64,000 nucleotides of DNA from JAZQHR01 sp045540695 (GTDB taxonomy: Bacteria; Bacillota; Clostridia; UMGS1810), in contig JAZQHR010000103.1 in assembly GCA_045540695.1 (NCBI GenBank), positions 1-64,000 of the forward strand, in the 5' to 3' direction. Below the pieces are notes generated by a model that was not told the DNA's origin, searched no databases, and saw only the letters and a program-made list of their open reading frames with translations. Each line of letters begins with the position of its first letter. The first letter of the stretch is position 1. The position numbers were made by a program, and so were the translations under genes. Positions 9,483 to 16,381 of the stretch are shown here, one piece after another.

Positions 9483-9809
9483 ATGAAGTTTAAGTGTGTA
9501 AGAATGAGCTGTGAAAGTTGTCCTCATAAAAAATTATGCGACGACTCTCCGTACTATGGAGATGAAATTTCTGACGATTATATTTTTGTCTATTGGGCAA
9601 ATAAGTATGATGAGGGTGCTGAACTTATAAATGCTCCTATCACAATGGATGGTAAATGCGTTGGAGTAATTACGAGAGTTAGCAAAGAGTATATTTATGG
9701 CGAACTATATGTAAGGGCGGTAGCAGAATTTAATCCCGACAATAATAAGTGTGTTGGATTTGGAATAGTTGGAGGTAGTAATGGCAGGATTTATATCAAA
9801 ACAACCTAA
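9483..9809 (+). CDS. Small cysteine-containing protein of unknown function
   Basis: 108 residues, not recognised. The N-terminus holds CVRMSCESCPHKKLCDD, a compact cysteine/histidine group that could hold zinc or an Fe-S cluster. The rest looks like a beta-rich domain (IFVYWANKYDEGAE, CVGVITRVSKEYIYGELYVRA). ATG 9483 directly follows the preceding stop, consistent with translational coupling. Its last 29 bases overlap the next gene in another frame. The metal-binding idea is inference from cysteine spacing. Confidence 0.6.
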   Translation: MKFKCVRMSCESCPHKKLCDDSPYYGDEISDDYIFVYWANKYDEGAELINAPITMDGKCVGVITRVSKEYIYGELYVRAVAEFNPDNNKCVGFGIVGGSNGRIYIKTT

Positions 9810-10029
9810 CGGATTATATTGTAGATTCTCAACTGTTGTAGATTGTCCTACTGATTGGAATATGACCGAAGAAGACTATATTGAAATGTGTAAACAAAAA
9901 GCAGAAAAAGAAGCGAGAGACATTCTTGCAAATCATCTGTATCCGTTTGAAATGGTAAAAGAAAGATTTATCAATAATAATATGACGAATGATGAATTTG
10001 AACGATTCCTAAAGGATGTGGAAGAATGA
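9781..10029 (+). CDS. Small acidic helical protein of unknown function
   Basis: 82 residues from ATG 9781, chosen because GGAGG at 9771-9775 is 5 bases upstream; an in-frame TTG at 9769 overlaps that site. The sequence starts MAGFISKQPNGLYCRFSTVVDCP and then becomes helical and acidic (EEDYIEMCKQKAEKEARDIL, NNNMTNDEFERFLKDVEE). Proteins of this shape are common in clostridial prophage early regions, but no function was recognised. It overlaps the genes on both sides (29 and 4 bases), so all three are probably translated together. Confidence 0.6.
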   Translation: MAGFISKQPNGLYCRFSTVVDCPTDWNMTEEDYIEMCKQKAEKEARDILANHLYPFEMVKERFINNNMTNDEFERFLKDVEE

Positions 10030-10373
10030 AAATAAGATTACTCTGTATTAAGGGTATTACGGTGGATACCAACATGCACGGAGATGACGACCCAAAAGAA
10101 ATTTCCTATTCTGAAGGCACAGAGTATAACGCCATAATTGATATGCCATACAACGGAATTAGACTTGAAGTTCCGGGTAAGAAAAACCACTATACTTTTC
10201 CGTATCACATAGACGACATCAAGAAATATTTTATATCTGCTTTTGATAAAGAAAGACATGATGAAATCTATACGAAAGTTAAAAATTGTAAAATATATAT
10301 TGATTCTAAATGCTTTGACGTGGGAGAGGCAATAATTAAACAGGAGAAAATAAATGAAAAATCAACTTTCTAA
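10026..10373 (+). CDS. Small protein of unknown function
   Basis: 115 residues, not recognised. It begins MKIRLLCIKGITVDTNMHGD at an ATGA overlap with the upstream gene. The region with VPGKKNHYTFPYHIDDIKKYF looks like a small beta-barrel or SH3-like fold, but this is only an impression. No membrane segment or metal motif is present. The last 20 bases overlap the next gene, whose GGAG ribosome site lies inside this reading frame. It belongs to the same probable transcript as the rest of the small-protein run. Confidence 0.6.
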   Translation: MKIRLLCIKGITVDTNMHGDDDPKEISYSEGTEYNAIIDMPYNGIRLEVPGKKNHYTFPYHIDDIKKYFISAFDKERHDEIYTKVKNCKIYIDSKCFDVGEAIIKQEKINEKSTF

Positions 10374-10842
10374 AAGAGAATATAAATATAGATGCAAAAT
10401 TATAGCCGAGAATCATTTAAAGAAGGATTGTCAGGTATATCTCGGCAACTATGTGGTAACTGAAGGTCTTACATATAAAGAAATATATCTTGATGAAGCG
10501 TTGTTGCATAGAATGCTGACAAATTATAGTTTTTGGCAAGTAGGCAAAGCGGTTTATAAAGCCGGAGTTACCGCTAAACAAGCCGCTAATGCTTTTCAGG
10601 ATTTTGCTTGTGCCGTCAGCGCTGTCTCACAGGCGGTTGAGGTTGATAGTATAGTTTCTAACATGAAGAGAACATATGAATTAAGCGACAAGCAAGCAGA
10701 TGAATTATTAAGACTTGCAGGAGATTATGCTACAAGACACGTTCTAACTTGTGGTGATGTGCTATATGAGGTTGGGCGAAAAATAAGAGAGGATGGCTAT
10801 ACAATGCAGAGCTGTATTAAGTGGTTGAAAGAGGAGATATAG
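10354..10842 (+). CDS. Helical protein of unknown function
   Basis: 162 residues, not recognised. ATG 10354 follows CAGGAG by a normal distance. The N-terminus is basic (MKNQLSKREYKYRCK). The middle is alanine-rich and helical (AGVTAKQAANAFQDFACAVSA), and the C-terminal part is helical and charged (ELSDKQADELLRLAGDYATRH). It resembles phage regulatory or structural adaptor proteins in composition only. It ends one base before the next ATG. No catalytic motif is visible and no function is proposed. Confidence 0.6.
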   Translation: MKNQLSKREYKYRCKIIAENHLKKDCQVYLGNYVVTEGLTYKEIYLDEALLHRMLTNYSFWQVGKAVYKAGVTAKQAANAFQDFACAVSAVSQAVEVDSIVSNMKRTYELSDKQADELLRLAGDYATRHVLTCGDVLYEVGRKIREDGYTMQSCIKWLKEEI

Positions 10843-11355
10843 ATGAAAGAAATTCCTTATTATAAAAAATATGCAAGAGAAGTTATTACTGAATTAGTCA
10901 AATATGATGATGAGGATATAATTCGTAAGTTTGTTAGCGAAATATCCAAACTAAGTACACTCAAACCATACTGTAACAACCACAAGAAACCAACTGTGAG
11001 AACCGTTGTTAAACCAAAGACAATAATGTCCAATTCCGAAGCTTTTCCAGACATTCTTGAATCATACAAGAAATCAACATACGTTTGCTCGTCGTGTGGC
11101 AAAATTATTTTTCCTGAGGTAGAAATTGCAGATGGCAACATCAATCTTCATTCTGAGAAAAATAACTATCTTGGTAAGGGCGGTAGGATTATTCGTGATA
11201 ATATCTGCCCTGACTGTAAGTTGTCAGTCAAAGGGTTTAAGGACAATGTGATTAAAGAATTGCCTAATGGATATATTGGATGTTTAAGATGTGGAACAGT
11301 GTTTGACGCAGGTAGAGATTGTTGTCCCGGATGCAAGCAACCGAGATATTATTGA
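10843..11355 (+). CDS. Protein with two zinc-ribbon cysteine clusters, unknown function
   Basis: 170 residues. The N-terminal half is helical and charged without a known motif. From about residue 81 a first cluster reads VCSSCGKIIF with a partner pair NICPDCK near 121-126. A second cluster near the C-terminus reads GCLRCGTVF and CCPGCKQPR. Such double zinc ribbons often bind nucleic acid or protein partners. ATG 10843 directly follows the upstream stop and is preceded by GAGGAG. It is one of six likely zinc-ribbon proteins in this stretch; its precise role is unknown. Confidence 0.6.
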   Translation: MKEIPYYKKYAREVITELVKYDDEDIIRKFVSEISKLSTLKPYCNNHKKPTVRTVVKPKTIMSNSEAFPDILESYKKSTYVCSSCGKIIFPEVEIADGNINLHSEKNNYLGKGGRIIRDNICPDCKLSVKGFKDNVIKELPNGYIGCLRCGTVFDAGRDCCPGCKQPRYY

Positions 11356-11394
11356 TACCCAATAAAACAAGTCTTTCAAGTGGAGAGAAGATAT

Positions 11395-11634
11395 ATGAAG
11401 AAATTTAAAATAAAATTTAACGACTTTAACTGTTTGAAATGTTCGGGTCGATTATACATAAAAGAAATTTATAAAAAATTGCAAGAACAGTATGAACCAA
11501 ATGCTGGTGCTAATGGATATCTTTCTATTTTAATATCTGAGTGCAAGTGTGGTCAAAAGCATAAGATATATTGCGAATGTCACGAAATAAATGAGAATAT
11601 AACAGTTTGCATTAATAGAATTATAAAAATATAA
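11395..11634 (+). CDS. Small cysteine-rich protein of unknown function
   Basis: 79 residues from ATG 11395; GGAGAG at 11382-11387 supports this start over the in-frame GTG 11380. It begins MKKFKIKFNDFNCLKCSGRLY and has a second cluster ECKCGQKHKIYCECHEI, so four or more cysteines plus histidines could hold a metal. The C-terminus ends VCINRIIKI. The protein is basic at the N-terminus, which suits nucleic-acid contact, but this is inference. An 11-base gap separates it from the next small gene. Confidence 0.55.
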   Translation: MKKFKIKFNDFNCLKCSGRLYIKEIYKKLQEQYEPNAGANGYLSILISECKCGQKHKIYCECHEINENITVCINRIIKI

Positions 11635-11645
11635 GGAGAAATAAT

Positions 11646-11822
11646 ATGCCAACATATATACATGAATGTCCTGAACATGGTGAAGTAGAAGTGGACTGCA
11701 AAATATCAGAAGCTACTGAAATAAAACCTTGCCCAATATGTGGCAAGGATAGCAAAAGAGTTTATGGTGTTAATGCAATTCAATGGAAATGCGATGGAGC
11801 TTTTGGTAAAAGCACAAAGTAA
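11646..11822 (+). CDS. FmdB-like zinc-ribbon mini-protein
   Basis: 58 residues. It begins MPTYIHECPEHGEVEVDC and continues with KPCPICGKDSKRVY, matching the short zinc-ribbon family often called FmdB-like: an N-terminal MPTY, a Cys pair and later CPxCG. AAGGAG at 11632-11637 precedes ATG 11646 at a good distance. FmdB was named as a putative regulator in methylotrophs; for phage copies the function is unknown. It shares the transcript with the zinc-ribbon genes around it. Confidence 0.65.
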   Translation: MPTYIHECPEHGEVEVDCKISEATEIKPCPICGKDSKRVYGVNAIQWKCDGAFGKSTK

Positions 11823-11836
11823 GAGGGGTACTGATA

Positions 11837-12043
11837 ATGCTTGAAACAATTGATGAAACAAAAGTAAAAATACCAAAGGGTCAAACAATAATGGAGGTTC
11901 ATTATAAAGAAGGGATTCCTAAATTTTTAATTACTACAAACGTTATTAGAGATAAATACTACCTATATAAAATATCGAAAGATTACGTTTTAGAAAAATT
12001 AGAAACATCAAACATTCCTAAGTTTAAAAGGAGAACAATATAA
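11837..12043 (+). CDS. Small protein of unknown function
   Basis: 68 residues, not recognised. It begins MLETIDETKVKIPKGQTIME and looks like a small beta-rich domain followed by a basic tail (IPKFKRRTI). There is no cysteine. AGAGGGG precedes ATG 11837 at a normal distance. Its last stop base is also the first base of the next ATG (TAATG), showing tight coupling. Real coding is supported by this coupling and by codon use; no role is proposed. Confidence 0.55.
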   Translation: MLETIDETKVKIPKGQTIMEVHYKEGIPKFLITTNVIRDKYYLYKISKDYVLEKLETSNIPKFKRRTI

Positions 12044-12237
12044 TGTGTGAAGTATGCTTGAGAACACCATGTCATCCTAGATGTCCTAATGCTAAGGAAT
12101 CAAAGATAGTTGGGGAATGCAAGCATTGTGGCGAACCAATATATGACGGGAGCGAATATTGGACTGACGATGACAACAACATCTATGAATCAAGAGTATG
12201 TGCTGAACTTTATTATGGGATAAGACAGATTGATTGA
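12043..12237 (+). CDS. Small zinc-ribbon-like protein of unknown function
   Basis: 64 residues, starting at a TAATG junction with the preceding gene. The N-terminus has MCEVCLRTPCHPRCP, dense in cysteine, and a second group reads ECKHCGEPIYDGSEYW. Two Cys pairs plus His suggest one or two structural zinc sites, similar to phage zinc ribbons that recur in clostridial prophages. It is the last of the tiny soluble genes before the 3D-domain gene. Function unknown. Confidence 0.6.
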   Translation: MCEVCLRTPCHPRCPNAKESKIVGECKHCGEPIYDGSEYWTDDDNNIYESRVCAELYYGIRQID

Positions 12238-12247
12238 CGGAGGATAA

Positions 12248-12829
12248 ATGAACAAAAGATTAAAAAAATTTTTAATAGCTATTGGTATTATGCTAATAAT
12301 TCTTTTATTAGGCACAATGGCTTATGCCAATAGCTATAAACAGAAGATAGACAAAGAAATTGTTAATATAGAGAGTAAGCAAGAAAAGATTCACAATATA
12401 GCAGACGAAGTGCGAGAACTGAATCTTGATAATGAAACGGAAATTATTACAAGTTTAAAACGTGCTTGGCATAATTTTGATAGTCAAAAACAGCTTTTAA
12501 TAGAAAAGCGTGAAAAACTAGACAATATATTAAATTTTAATATATTTGAAATATCTGCTTATTGTGGTGAGAATTATCACCATATATGCAACAACGGTAA
12601 TGCAAGAACTACCGCAACGGGGACAGTTCCAACTGCAGGGCGAACTGTTGCGGTAGATCCTAATGTCATCCCTTATGGTTCTACTGTAATTATTGGAGGC
12701 AATGAGTACATAGCAGAGGACACTGGCGGTGCGATTAAAGGTAATAAAATTGACATATTTTTTAATACACATGCTGAAGCATTGCAATGGGGTAGACGCA
12801 ACATGGAAGTTTATATAGTTAGAAATTAA
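12248..12829 (+). CDS. Membrane-anchored 3D-domain protein, likely cell-wall hydrolase
   Basis: 193 residues. A membrane segment spans about residues 7-27 (IAIGIMLIILLLGTMAY), a charged helical or coiled-coil linker about 30-95, and a 3D domain about 97-193. The 3D domain shows the three aspartates in AVDPNVIPYGS, AEDTGGAIKG and NKIDIFF that give the family its name. 3D domains resemble the MltA double-psi barrel and occur in peptidoglycan lytic enzymes and resuscitation factors. ATG 12248 is 5 bases after GGAGG-like sequence. In an element it could remodel the wall during lysis or DNA transfer, or modify the host surface. Confidence 0.8.
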   Translation: MNKRLKKFLIAIGIMLIILLLGTMAYANSYKQKIDKEIVNIESKQEKIHNIADEVRELNLDNETEIITSLKRAWHNFDSQKQLLIEKREKLDNILNFNIFEISAYCGENYHHICNNGNARTTATGTVPTAGRTVAVDPNVIPYGSTVIIGGNEYIAEDTGGAIKGNKIDIFFNTHAEALQWGRRNMEVYIVRN

Positions 12830-12845
12830 GAAAGGAGCAATTGAT

Positions 12846-13178
12846 ATGGTCGAACAAAGATGTGCTATGTGTGGGGTAATTATTCCTGAAGGCAGAATGA
12901 TTTGTCCTTTATGTGAAAATATGGAGCCAAGCTTTGATACTGTTAAAATTATAGTAAAGCTTGATAAGATTGCGGATATATCAGAATTTGTTAATTTGGC
13001 ATCTAAATGTAGCGATGATGTAACGATTGGTTCAGGTAGATTTGCAGTTAATGCAAAATCAATCATGGGGTTGTATAGTTTAGATTTGACTAAACCATTA
13101 CACGTAGAATTTTACGGCGATATACCTTATGAGGTTAAAGAAGGTATGAAGAAGTTTATTGTAGGAGAACAATGTTAA
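12846..13178 (+). CDS. Zinc ribbon fused to an HPr/Crh-like domain
   Basis: 110 residues. The N-terminus has CAMCG (Cys6, Cys9) and CPLCE (Cys20, Cys23), a zinc ribbon. Residues about 32-105 resemble HPr: the segment VNAKSIMGLYSLDL matches the Ser-46 region of HPr, with Ser72 in the KSIMG motif. The phospho-His loop near residue 40 is replaced by DKIADISEF with no histidine. Loss of His-15 with the Ser-46 site kept is the pattern of Crh, a regulatory HPr homologue phosphorylated by HprK. Whether this one is phosphorylated is inference; hprK lies on the same chromosome at 30635. Its end overlaps the peptidase start. Confidence 0.65.
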   Translation: MVEQRCAMCGVIIPEGRMICPLCENMEPSFDTVKIIVKLDKIADISEFVNLASKCSDDVTIGSGRFAVNAKSIMGLYSLDLTKPLHVEFYGDIPYEVKEGMKKFIVGEQC

Positions 13179-14108
13179 TGGGTACATATAGACAATTAGG
13201 TGGTGGTGCGTTTTTACAAAAACCATCGTCTACTACGTGGATATATAATACAATTAACCAAGGAAAAACATTACCACCTACGTTTAGATTATGGGATTCG
13301 CCTATAAAAAATCAATTATCTAAAAGTACATGCGTGGCTCACGCTTTGGCAAGTGCTATAGAGATTTTACAACACTATGACACCGGTAGTAGAGAAATAA
13401 TATCTACTAGTTGGTTCTATGGATATAGAGAAGTGGATGACCATCAACAAGAAGGCATGTATATTTTAGAAGCTTTAGATATGGCAAGAAAAATAGGTGG
13501 TGTTCCTAAGTCATTGATGCCTGACAATTTGGGATATCATGAAAGCCGTAAAATAATACAAGAAATGAAAGATGTCTGCCTAAATGTTTCTTCAAAGTAT
13601 AAAATTAGAAATTATGCTTCAATAGAAAAGCCAGAAATAATGATGGGGGATATATGAGAATAATTCGCCAGTAATTATCGGCATGACAGTATATGATTCA
13701 TTCCTTAATGTTGATAGTACAGGCATTCTGCCAGTTCCAAAAAAGACCGAGAAAAGTTATGGTGGACATGCAGTGCTATGTACTGGGTGGACTACCATAA
13801 ACAACGAAATATATTTGGTTATTAAAAATTCATGGGGAGAATATTGGGGAGATAATGGATATGCGTATATGAAATTATCAGATGATATGCCTATATATGA
13901 AATGTACATTATTTACGATGAAACCGACAATCCGCTATGTTTGACGGATATAGTAGGTCATTGGTGCGAAGAAGACACTAAACTTGCAATAAGATGCGGA
14001 ATATTAAATGGCTACGAAGACAAAACATTTAGACCTGACAACTATATAACAAGGGCAGAGATGTCATCTATTGTTGCAAAATTATTAAGAAAAACGACGA
14101 TGTATTAA
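13172..14108 (+). pseudogene. Papain-like (C1A) cysteine peptidase with C-terminal SLH domain, frameshifted
   Basis: Two frames together give a C1A peptidase. The first (13172-13657) holds the nucleophile region SKSTCVAHALASA (Cys54) and stops at TGA 13655. The second, open from 13644, contains YENNSPVIIGM, then GGHAVLCTGW (His) and IKNSWGEYWG (Asn), and ends with an SLH domain (TDIVGHW, GILNGYEDKTF, ITRAEM). The shift lies at GGGGG 13645-13649: with four Gs the frame would read through. So it is a recent single-base insertion, a sequencing error, or slippage. No signal peptide is seen although SLH domains normally act at the cell surface. AGGAG at 13163-13167 supports ATG 13172 or 13178. Confidence 0.8.
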
Positions 14109-14164
14109 GGAGAATAATAAATTGGTGGCATAAAGCAACGTAAAAATGGCAAGCAGGAATTTGC

Positions 14165-14278
14165 GTGAATCAAAAACATATATATTTGGTGGTTTACCAA
14201 GACGTTTACGATGCGACGCAAGCAAGAAAACATGCTGAAGAAAAGTATTTTGGAGAGTACAATTTAAAGACGAGTTAA
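14165..14278 (+). CDS. Possible tiny or remnant gene
   Basis: Between the peptidase and the ThyX-like gene, a GTG at 14165 opens a 37-residue frame (VNQKHIYLVVYQDVYDATQA, then RKHAEEKYFGEYNLKTS) with protein-like composition. There is no good ribosome site at its start. The bases just upstream read GGIKQRKNGKQEFA in another frame after AAGGAG at 14107-14112. The pair may therefore be one small gene broken by a frameshift. Weak support; the stretch could also be non-coding. Confidence 0.25.
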   Translation: MNQKHIYLVVYQDVYDATQARKHAEEKYFGEYNLKTS

Positions 14279-14291
14279 AAGAGGTAGAAAT

Positions 14292-14924
14292 ATGAAAATA
14301 AAAACAAAATTCAATTGGATATCCAACGATTGGAAAAGAATAAAAAATCATTGTCGAACAACAGATAATAAAGATTTTACCGAGAACGAAGCAACTGAGA
14401 TATTTAAGAAAAAACTACTCATATCTGAGCATTCGCCAATTCGTCTTTTGGAATTCGATTGGTCATGGAAATCAATATATTATTGGCTTAGTACCGAGTG
14501 GTCTCGTCATAAATTTGAAAAGTTCATTAGTAGCCAGAGAGATGACAGACTAAAAGACGATACACCAAGAGGTGAAAAACCTCAAAACGCATTAGTTGAT
14601 TTTGATGGTTATGCCAATATGCAAAACCTGATAGATGCTTGGCGTAAAAGATTATGTAGGGCAGCAACAGACGAGGCGAGAGAGTTGGCTGAAGACTTTA
14701 AAATAGAGTTACATAAAACGCATCCTTTAGAATCTGATGTGCTTGTTCCAAACTGTATATATAGGGCAGGTTGCCCTGAGTTTCATTGCTGTAGCTATAT
14801 AGGCAAGTTTATAAAGTGGGCAAAAGATAATAATAAAGATATTCCTTGGTTAGACATTCAGGGAAGATATGACTTATACAATGAATATTTTTACCAAGAA
14901 AAGGAGAAATCAAATGACAGATAA
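14292..14924 (+). CDS. Divergent ThyX-like (flavin-dependent thymidylate synthase) protein
   Basis: 210 residues. The segment ISEHSPIRLLEFDW followed by WSRHKFEKFISSQRDDR (about 70-86) resembles the ThyX signature RHRxxSxNExSxR and the upstream EH motif, but the canonical NE is replaced. A later part, NLIDAWRKRLC and VPNCIYRAGCPEF, matches phage ThyX-like proteins. ThyX makes dTMP from dUMP with FAD and methylene-tetrahydrofolate; some phage homologues make modified pyrimidines. It lies first in the nucleotide block and overlaps the next gene. Activity cannot be assumed because several signature residues differ. GAGG precedes ATG 14292. Confidence 0.6.
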   Translation: MKIKTKFNWISNDWKRIKNHCRTTDNKDFTENEATEIFKKKLLISEHSPIRLLEFDWSWKSIYYWLSTEWSRHKFEKFISSQRDDRLKDDTPRGEKPQNALVDFDGYANMQNLIDAWRKRLCRAATDEARELAEDFKIELHKTHPLESDVLVPNCIYRAGCPEFHCCSYIGKFIKWAKDNNKDIPWLDIQGRYDLYNEYFYQEKEKSNDR

Positions 14925-15195
14925 AATTGAACAACATAAAAAGATATGCCTTCAACTTAATGAGACATATTCTAAAAAAAATCATGACTACGGAGATTCA
15001 TTCGGTGAAAGTATTAACGAGTGGGGGATTATTTCGGCAGCAACACGAATTTCTGACAAATATAACAGATTTAAATCTCTTGTTAAAATTTCAAATAATA
15101 ATCGCTTAGTTATTGATGAATCATTGGGGGATACATTATTAGACATGGCTAATTATTGCATCATGACATATATGGAGTTGAATGGGGATGAATAA
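14914..15195 (+). CDS. DUF1599-type nucleotide-modification-associated protein
   Basis: 93 residues from ATG 14914, supported by AAGGAGA at 14901-14907. The sequence KKNHDYGDSFGES, then AATRISDKYNRFKSL, then SLGDTLLDMANYCIMTYMEL matches the family called DUF1599 or nucleotide modification associated domain 1. Members occur next to thymidylate-synthase-like and other nucleotide enzymes in phages and are thought to take part in making or protecting modified nucleotides. It overlaps the ThyX-like gene by 11 bases and the next gene by 14, so the three are coupled. The biochemical role is unproven. Confidence 0.75.
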   Translation: MTDKIEQHKKICLQLNETYSKKNHDYGDSFGESINEWGIISAATRISDKYNRFKSLVKISNNNRLVIDESLGDTLLDMANYCIMTYMELNGDE

Positions 15196-15772
15196 AATAT
15201 TTATAGTTGACGATAGCGAAGGTATATTTTCTAACACAATAGGAAAATACATACCAACCCTTAAATGTTCAATATTAGACCTTCCTAAAGAAGCCGCTAA
15301 GGTTTTAGGTTGGGATGGTGATAAGACCGAAAAAGACAGACGATTTTTAAGTGACATTATGGGTTTGTCAACGGATTATAACGATGCACCATTTAAGGAT
15401 GTATTGTCACTTGTAACAGATTTTAAGAACAACAAAGATTATGCCGAATACAAAGTTTTGATTATAGATATGAGAGACCCAAAAGATATTGCTCGTGCCG
15501 TTAAAACATTTGGTGCCGACACAATTCTCATCCGCAATCCTAATGTTAAAAAAATTAATAGCAATCATGCAGATAGAGATGTTGAAAATTATGAATATGA
15601 CTACATAATAGAAAATAACGGCACACTTGAACAACTCGATGAAGTTGCAAAAAGATTTGTAAATTATATAAAGAATCATGATAATCAAAAATTCCCATCG
15701 GATGCGTATTGTTTGATTAGTCATAGTGGTAAAAAAACAATAGTGTTTGAGTGCAACAAGATGTTGAGGTGA
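15182..15772 (+). CDS. Deoxynucleoside monophosphate kinase-like protein, P-loop not visible
   Basis: 196 residues. The body matches phage dNMP kinases: AAKVLGWDGDKTEKDRRFLSD, MGLSTDYNDAPF, IIDMRDPKDIARAV, ILIRNPNVKKINSNHAD and a C-terminal YDYIIENNGTLEQL. The start reads MGMNKIFIVDDSEGIFSNTIGKY, where active relatives carry a GxxxxGK(S/T) phosphate loop, so ATP binding may be lost. It could be an inactive regulatory subunit, a fold reused for another task, or a decayed enzyme. ATG 15188 is an alternative start. It sits between the DUF1599 protein and the deoxyribosyltransferase-like protein, consistent with nucleotide supply or modification. Confidence 0.65.
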   Translation: MGMNKIFIVDDSEGIFSNTIGKYIPTLKCSILDLPKEAAKVLGWDGDKTEKDRRFLSDIMGLSTDYNDAPFKDVLSLVTDFKNNKDYAEYKVLIIDMRDPKDIARAVKTFGADTILIRNPNVKKINSNHADRDVENYEYDYIIENNGTLEQLDEVAKRFVNYIKNHDNQKFPSDAYCLISHSGKKTIVFECNKMLR

Positions 15773-15776
15773 GGAT

Positions 15777-16214
15777 ATGAAGAACTATGTTATATACACC
15801 TGTGGAGGTATGGGAAAGTTTGGTAAAGAAAACTTTAATGAAGGAAACAGTTGGCGATTACATTGTAAAAAGTCTCTTGAAAACTATGATTGCGATTACA
15901 AAGTCAAAGTTATAAACCCAAATGACTTTTTTAATTTTATTGACGAACCGCCACAATATAAAACACAATCTGAAGTTATGAATTTAGATTTGCATAAACT
16001 TCGCAATTCCGACTTAGTTATTGCAAACTTTAATGATATGTATTCTTTGGGTTCAATGGCAGAAATCGCAATAGCCTATGAAAGAAAGATTCCGGTTATC
16101 GGTCTTGATATAAATAATCAACATCTTCGCCCTTGGCAAATTGAAATGACTGAAAGAATTTTTAACGATATTGATGAAATGCTTGATTATATTCAAAATT
16201 TTTATTTAAGATAA
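15777..16214 (+). CDS. Nucleoside 2-deoxyribosyltransferase-like protein
   Basis: 145 residues. It opens YVIYTCGGMGKFG, has SEVMNLDLHKLRNSDLVIAN in the middle and GSMAEIAIAYERKIPVIGL after it. This is the Rossmann-like nucleoside 2-deoxyribosyltransferase fold, with the G(S/T)xxE glutamate as likely catalytic residue. Family members swap bases between deoxynucleosides or hydrolyse deoxynucleotides. Here it probably adjusts the deoxynucleotide pool with its neighbours. GAGG precedes ATG 15777, four bases after the upstream stop. The exact substrate cannot be read from the sequence. Confidence 0.72.
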   Translation: MKNYVIYTCGGMGKFGKENFNEGNSWRLHCKKSLENYDCDYKVKVINPNDFFNFIDEPPQYKTQSEVMNLDLHKLRNSDLVIANFNDMYSLGSMAEIAIAYERKIPVIGLDINNQHLRPWQIEMTERIFNDIDEMLDYIQNFYLR

Positions 16215-16228
16215 TGGAGAATAATTAT

Positions 16229-16378
16229 ATGGAAGCAAAATTTAACTTTGATGATTTCTACAAACAGTTAACCGAAGATGAGCAGCAAATATGTGACTTG
16301 TGTAGAGATTTGAATATAGGTAAATGCGAGAAATGCGAGTTTGTTTTTCGCTTTGCTTCTAAAAAAGATAGGAGGTAA
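16229..16378 (+). CDS. Small CxxC protein of unknown function
   Basis: 49 residues starting MEAKFNFDDFYKQLTEDEQQ after TGGAGA at 16214-16219. The middle has ICDLCRDLNIGKCEKCEF, two Cys pairs that may hold zinc or form disulfides, and the end is basic (FASKKDRR). Its last codons contain the AGGAGG ribosome site of the next gene, the thioredoxin-fold protein, so translation is probably coupled. Not recognised; a redox or metal role is only inferred from the cysteines and neighbours. Confidence 0.5.
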   Translation: MEAKFNFDDFYKQLTEDEQQICDLCRDLNIGKCEKCEFVFRFASKKDRR

Positions 16379-16381
16379 ATT

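Noticed and set aside
12530..13066. Long open frame on the minus strand
   Set aside because: It lies wholly across the 3D-domain and zinc ribbon/HPr-like genes, has no ribosome site, and its composition is that of an antisense shadow.
13645..13649. Programmed ribosomal frameshift in the peptidase gene
   Set aside because: A G5 run alone is not a typical slippery heptamer, and no downstream stem-loop or stimulatory element was evident; insertion or sequencing error is simpler.
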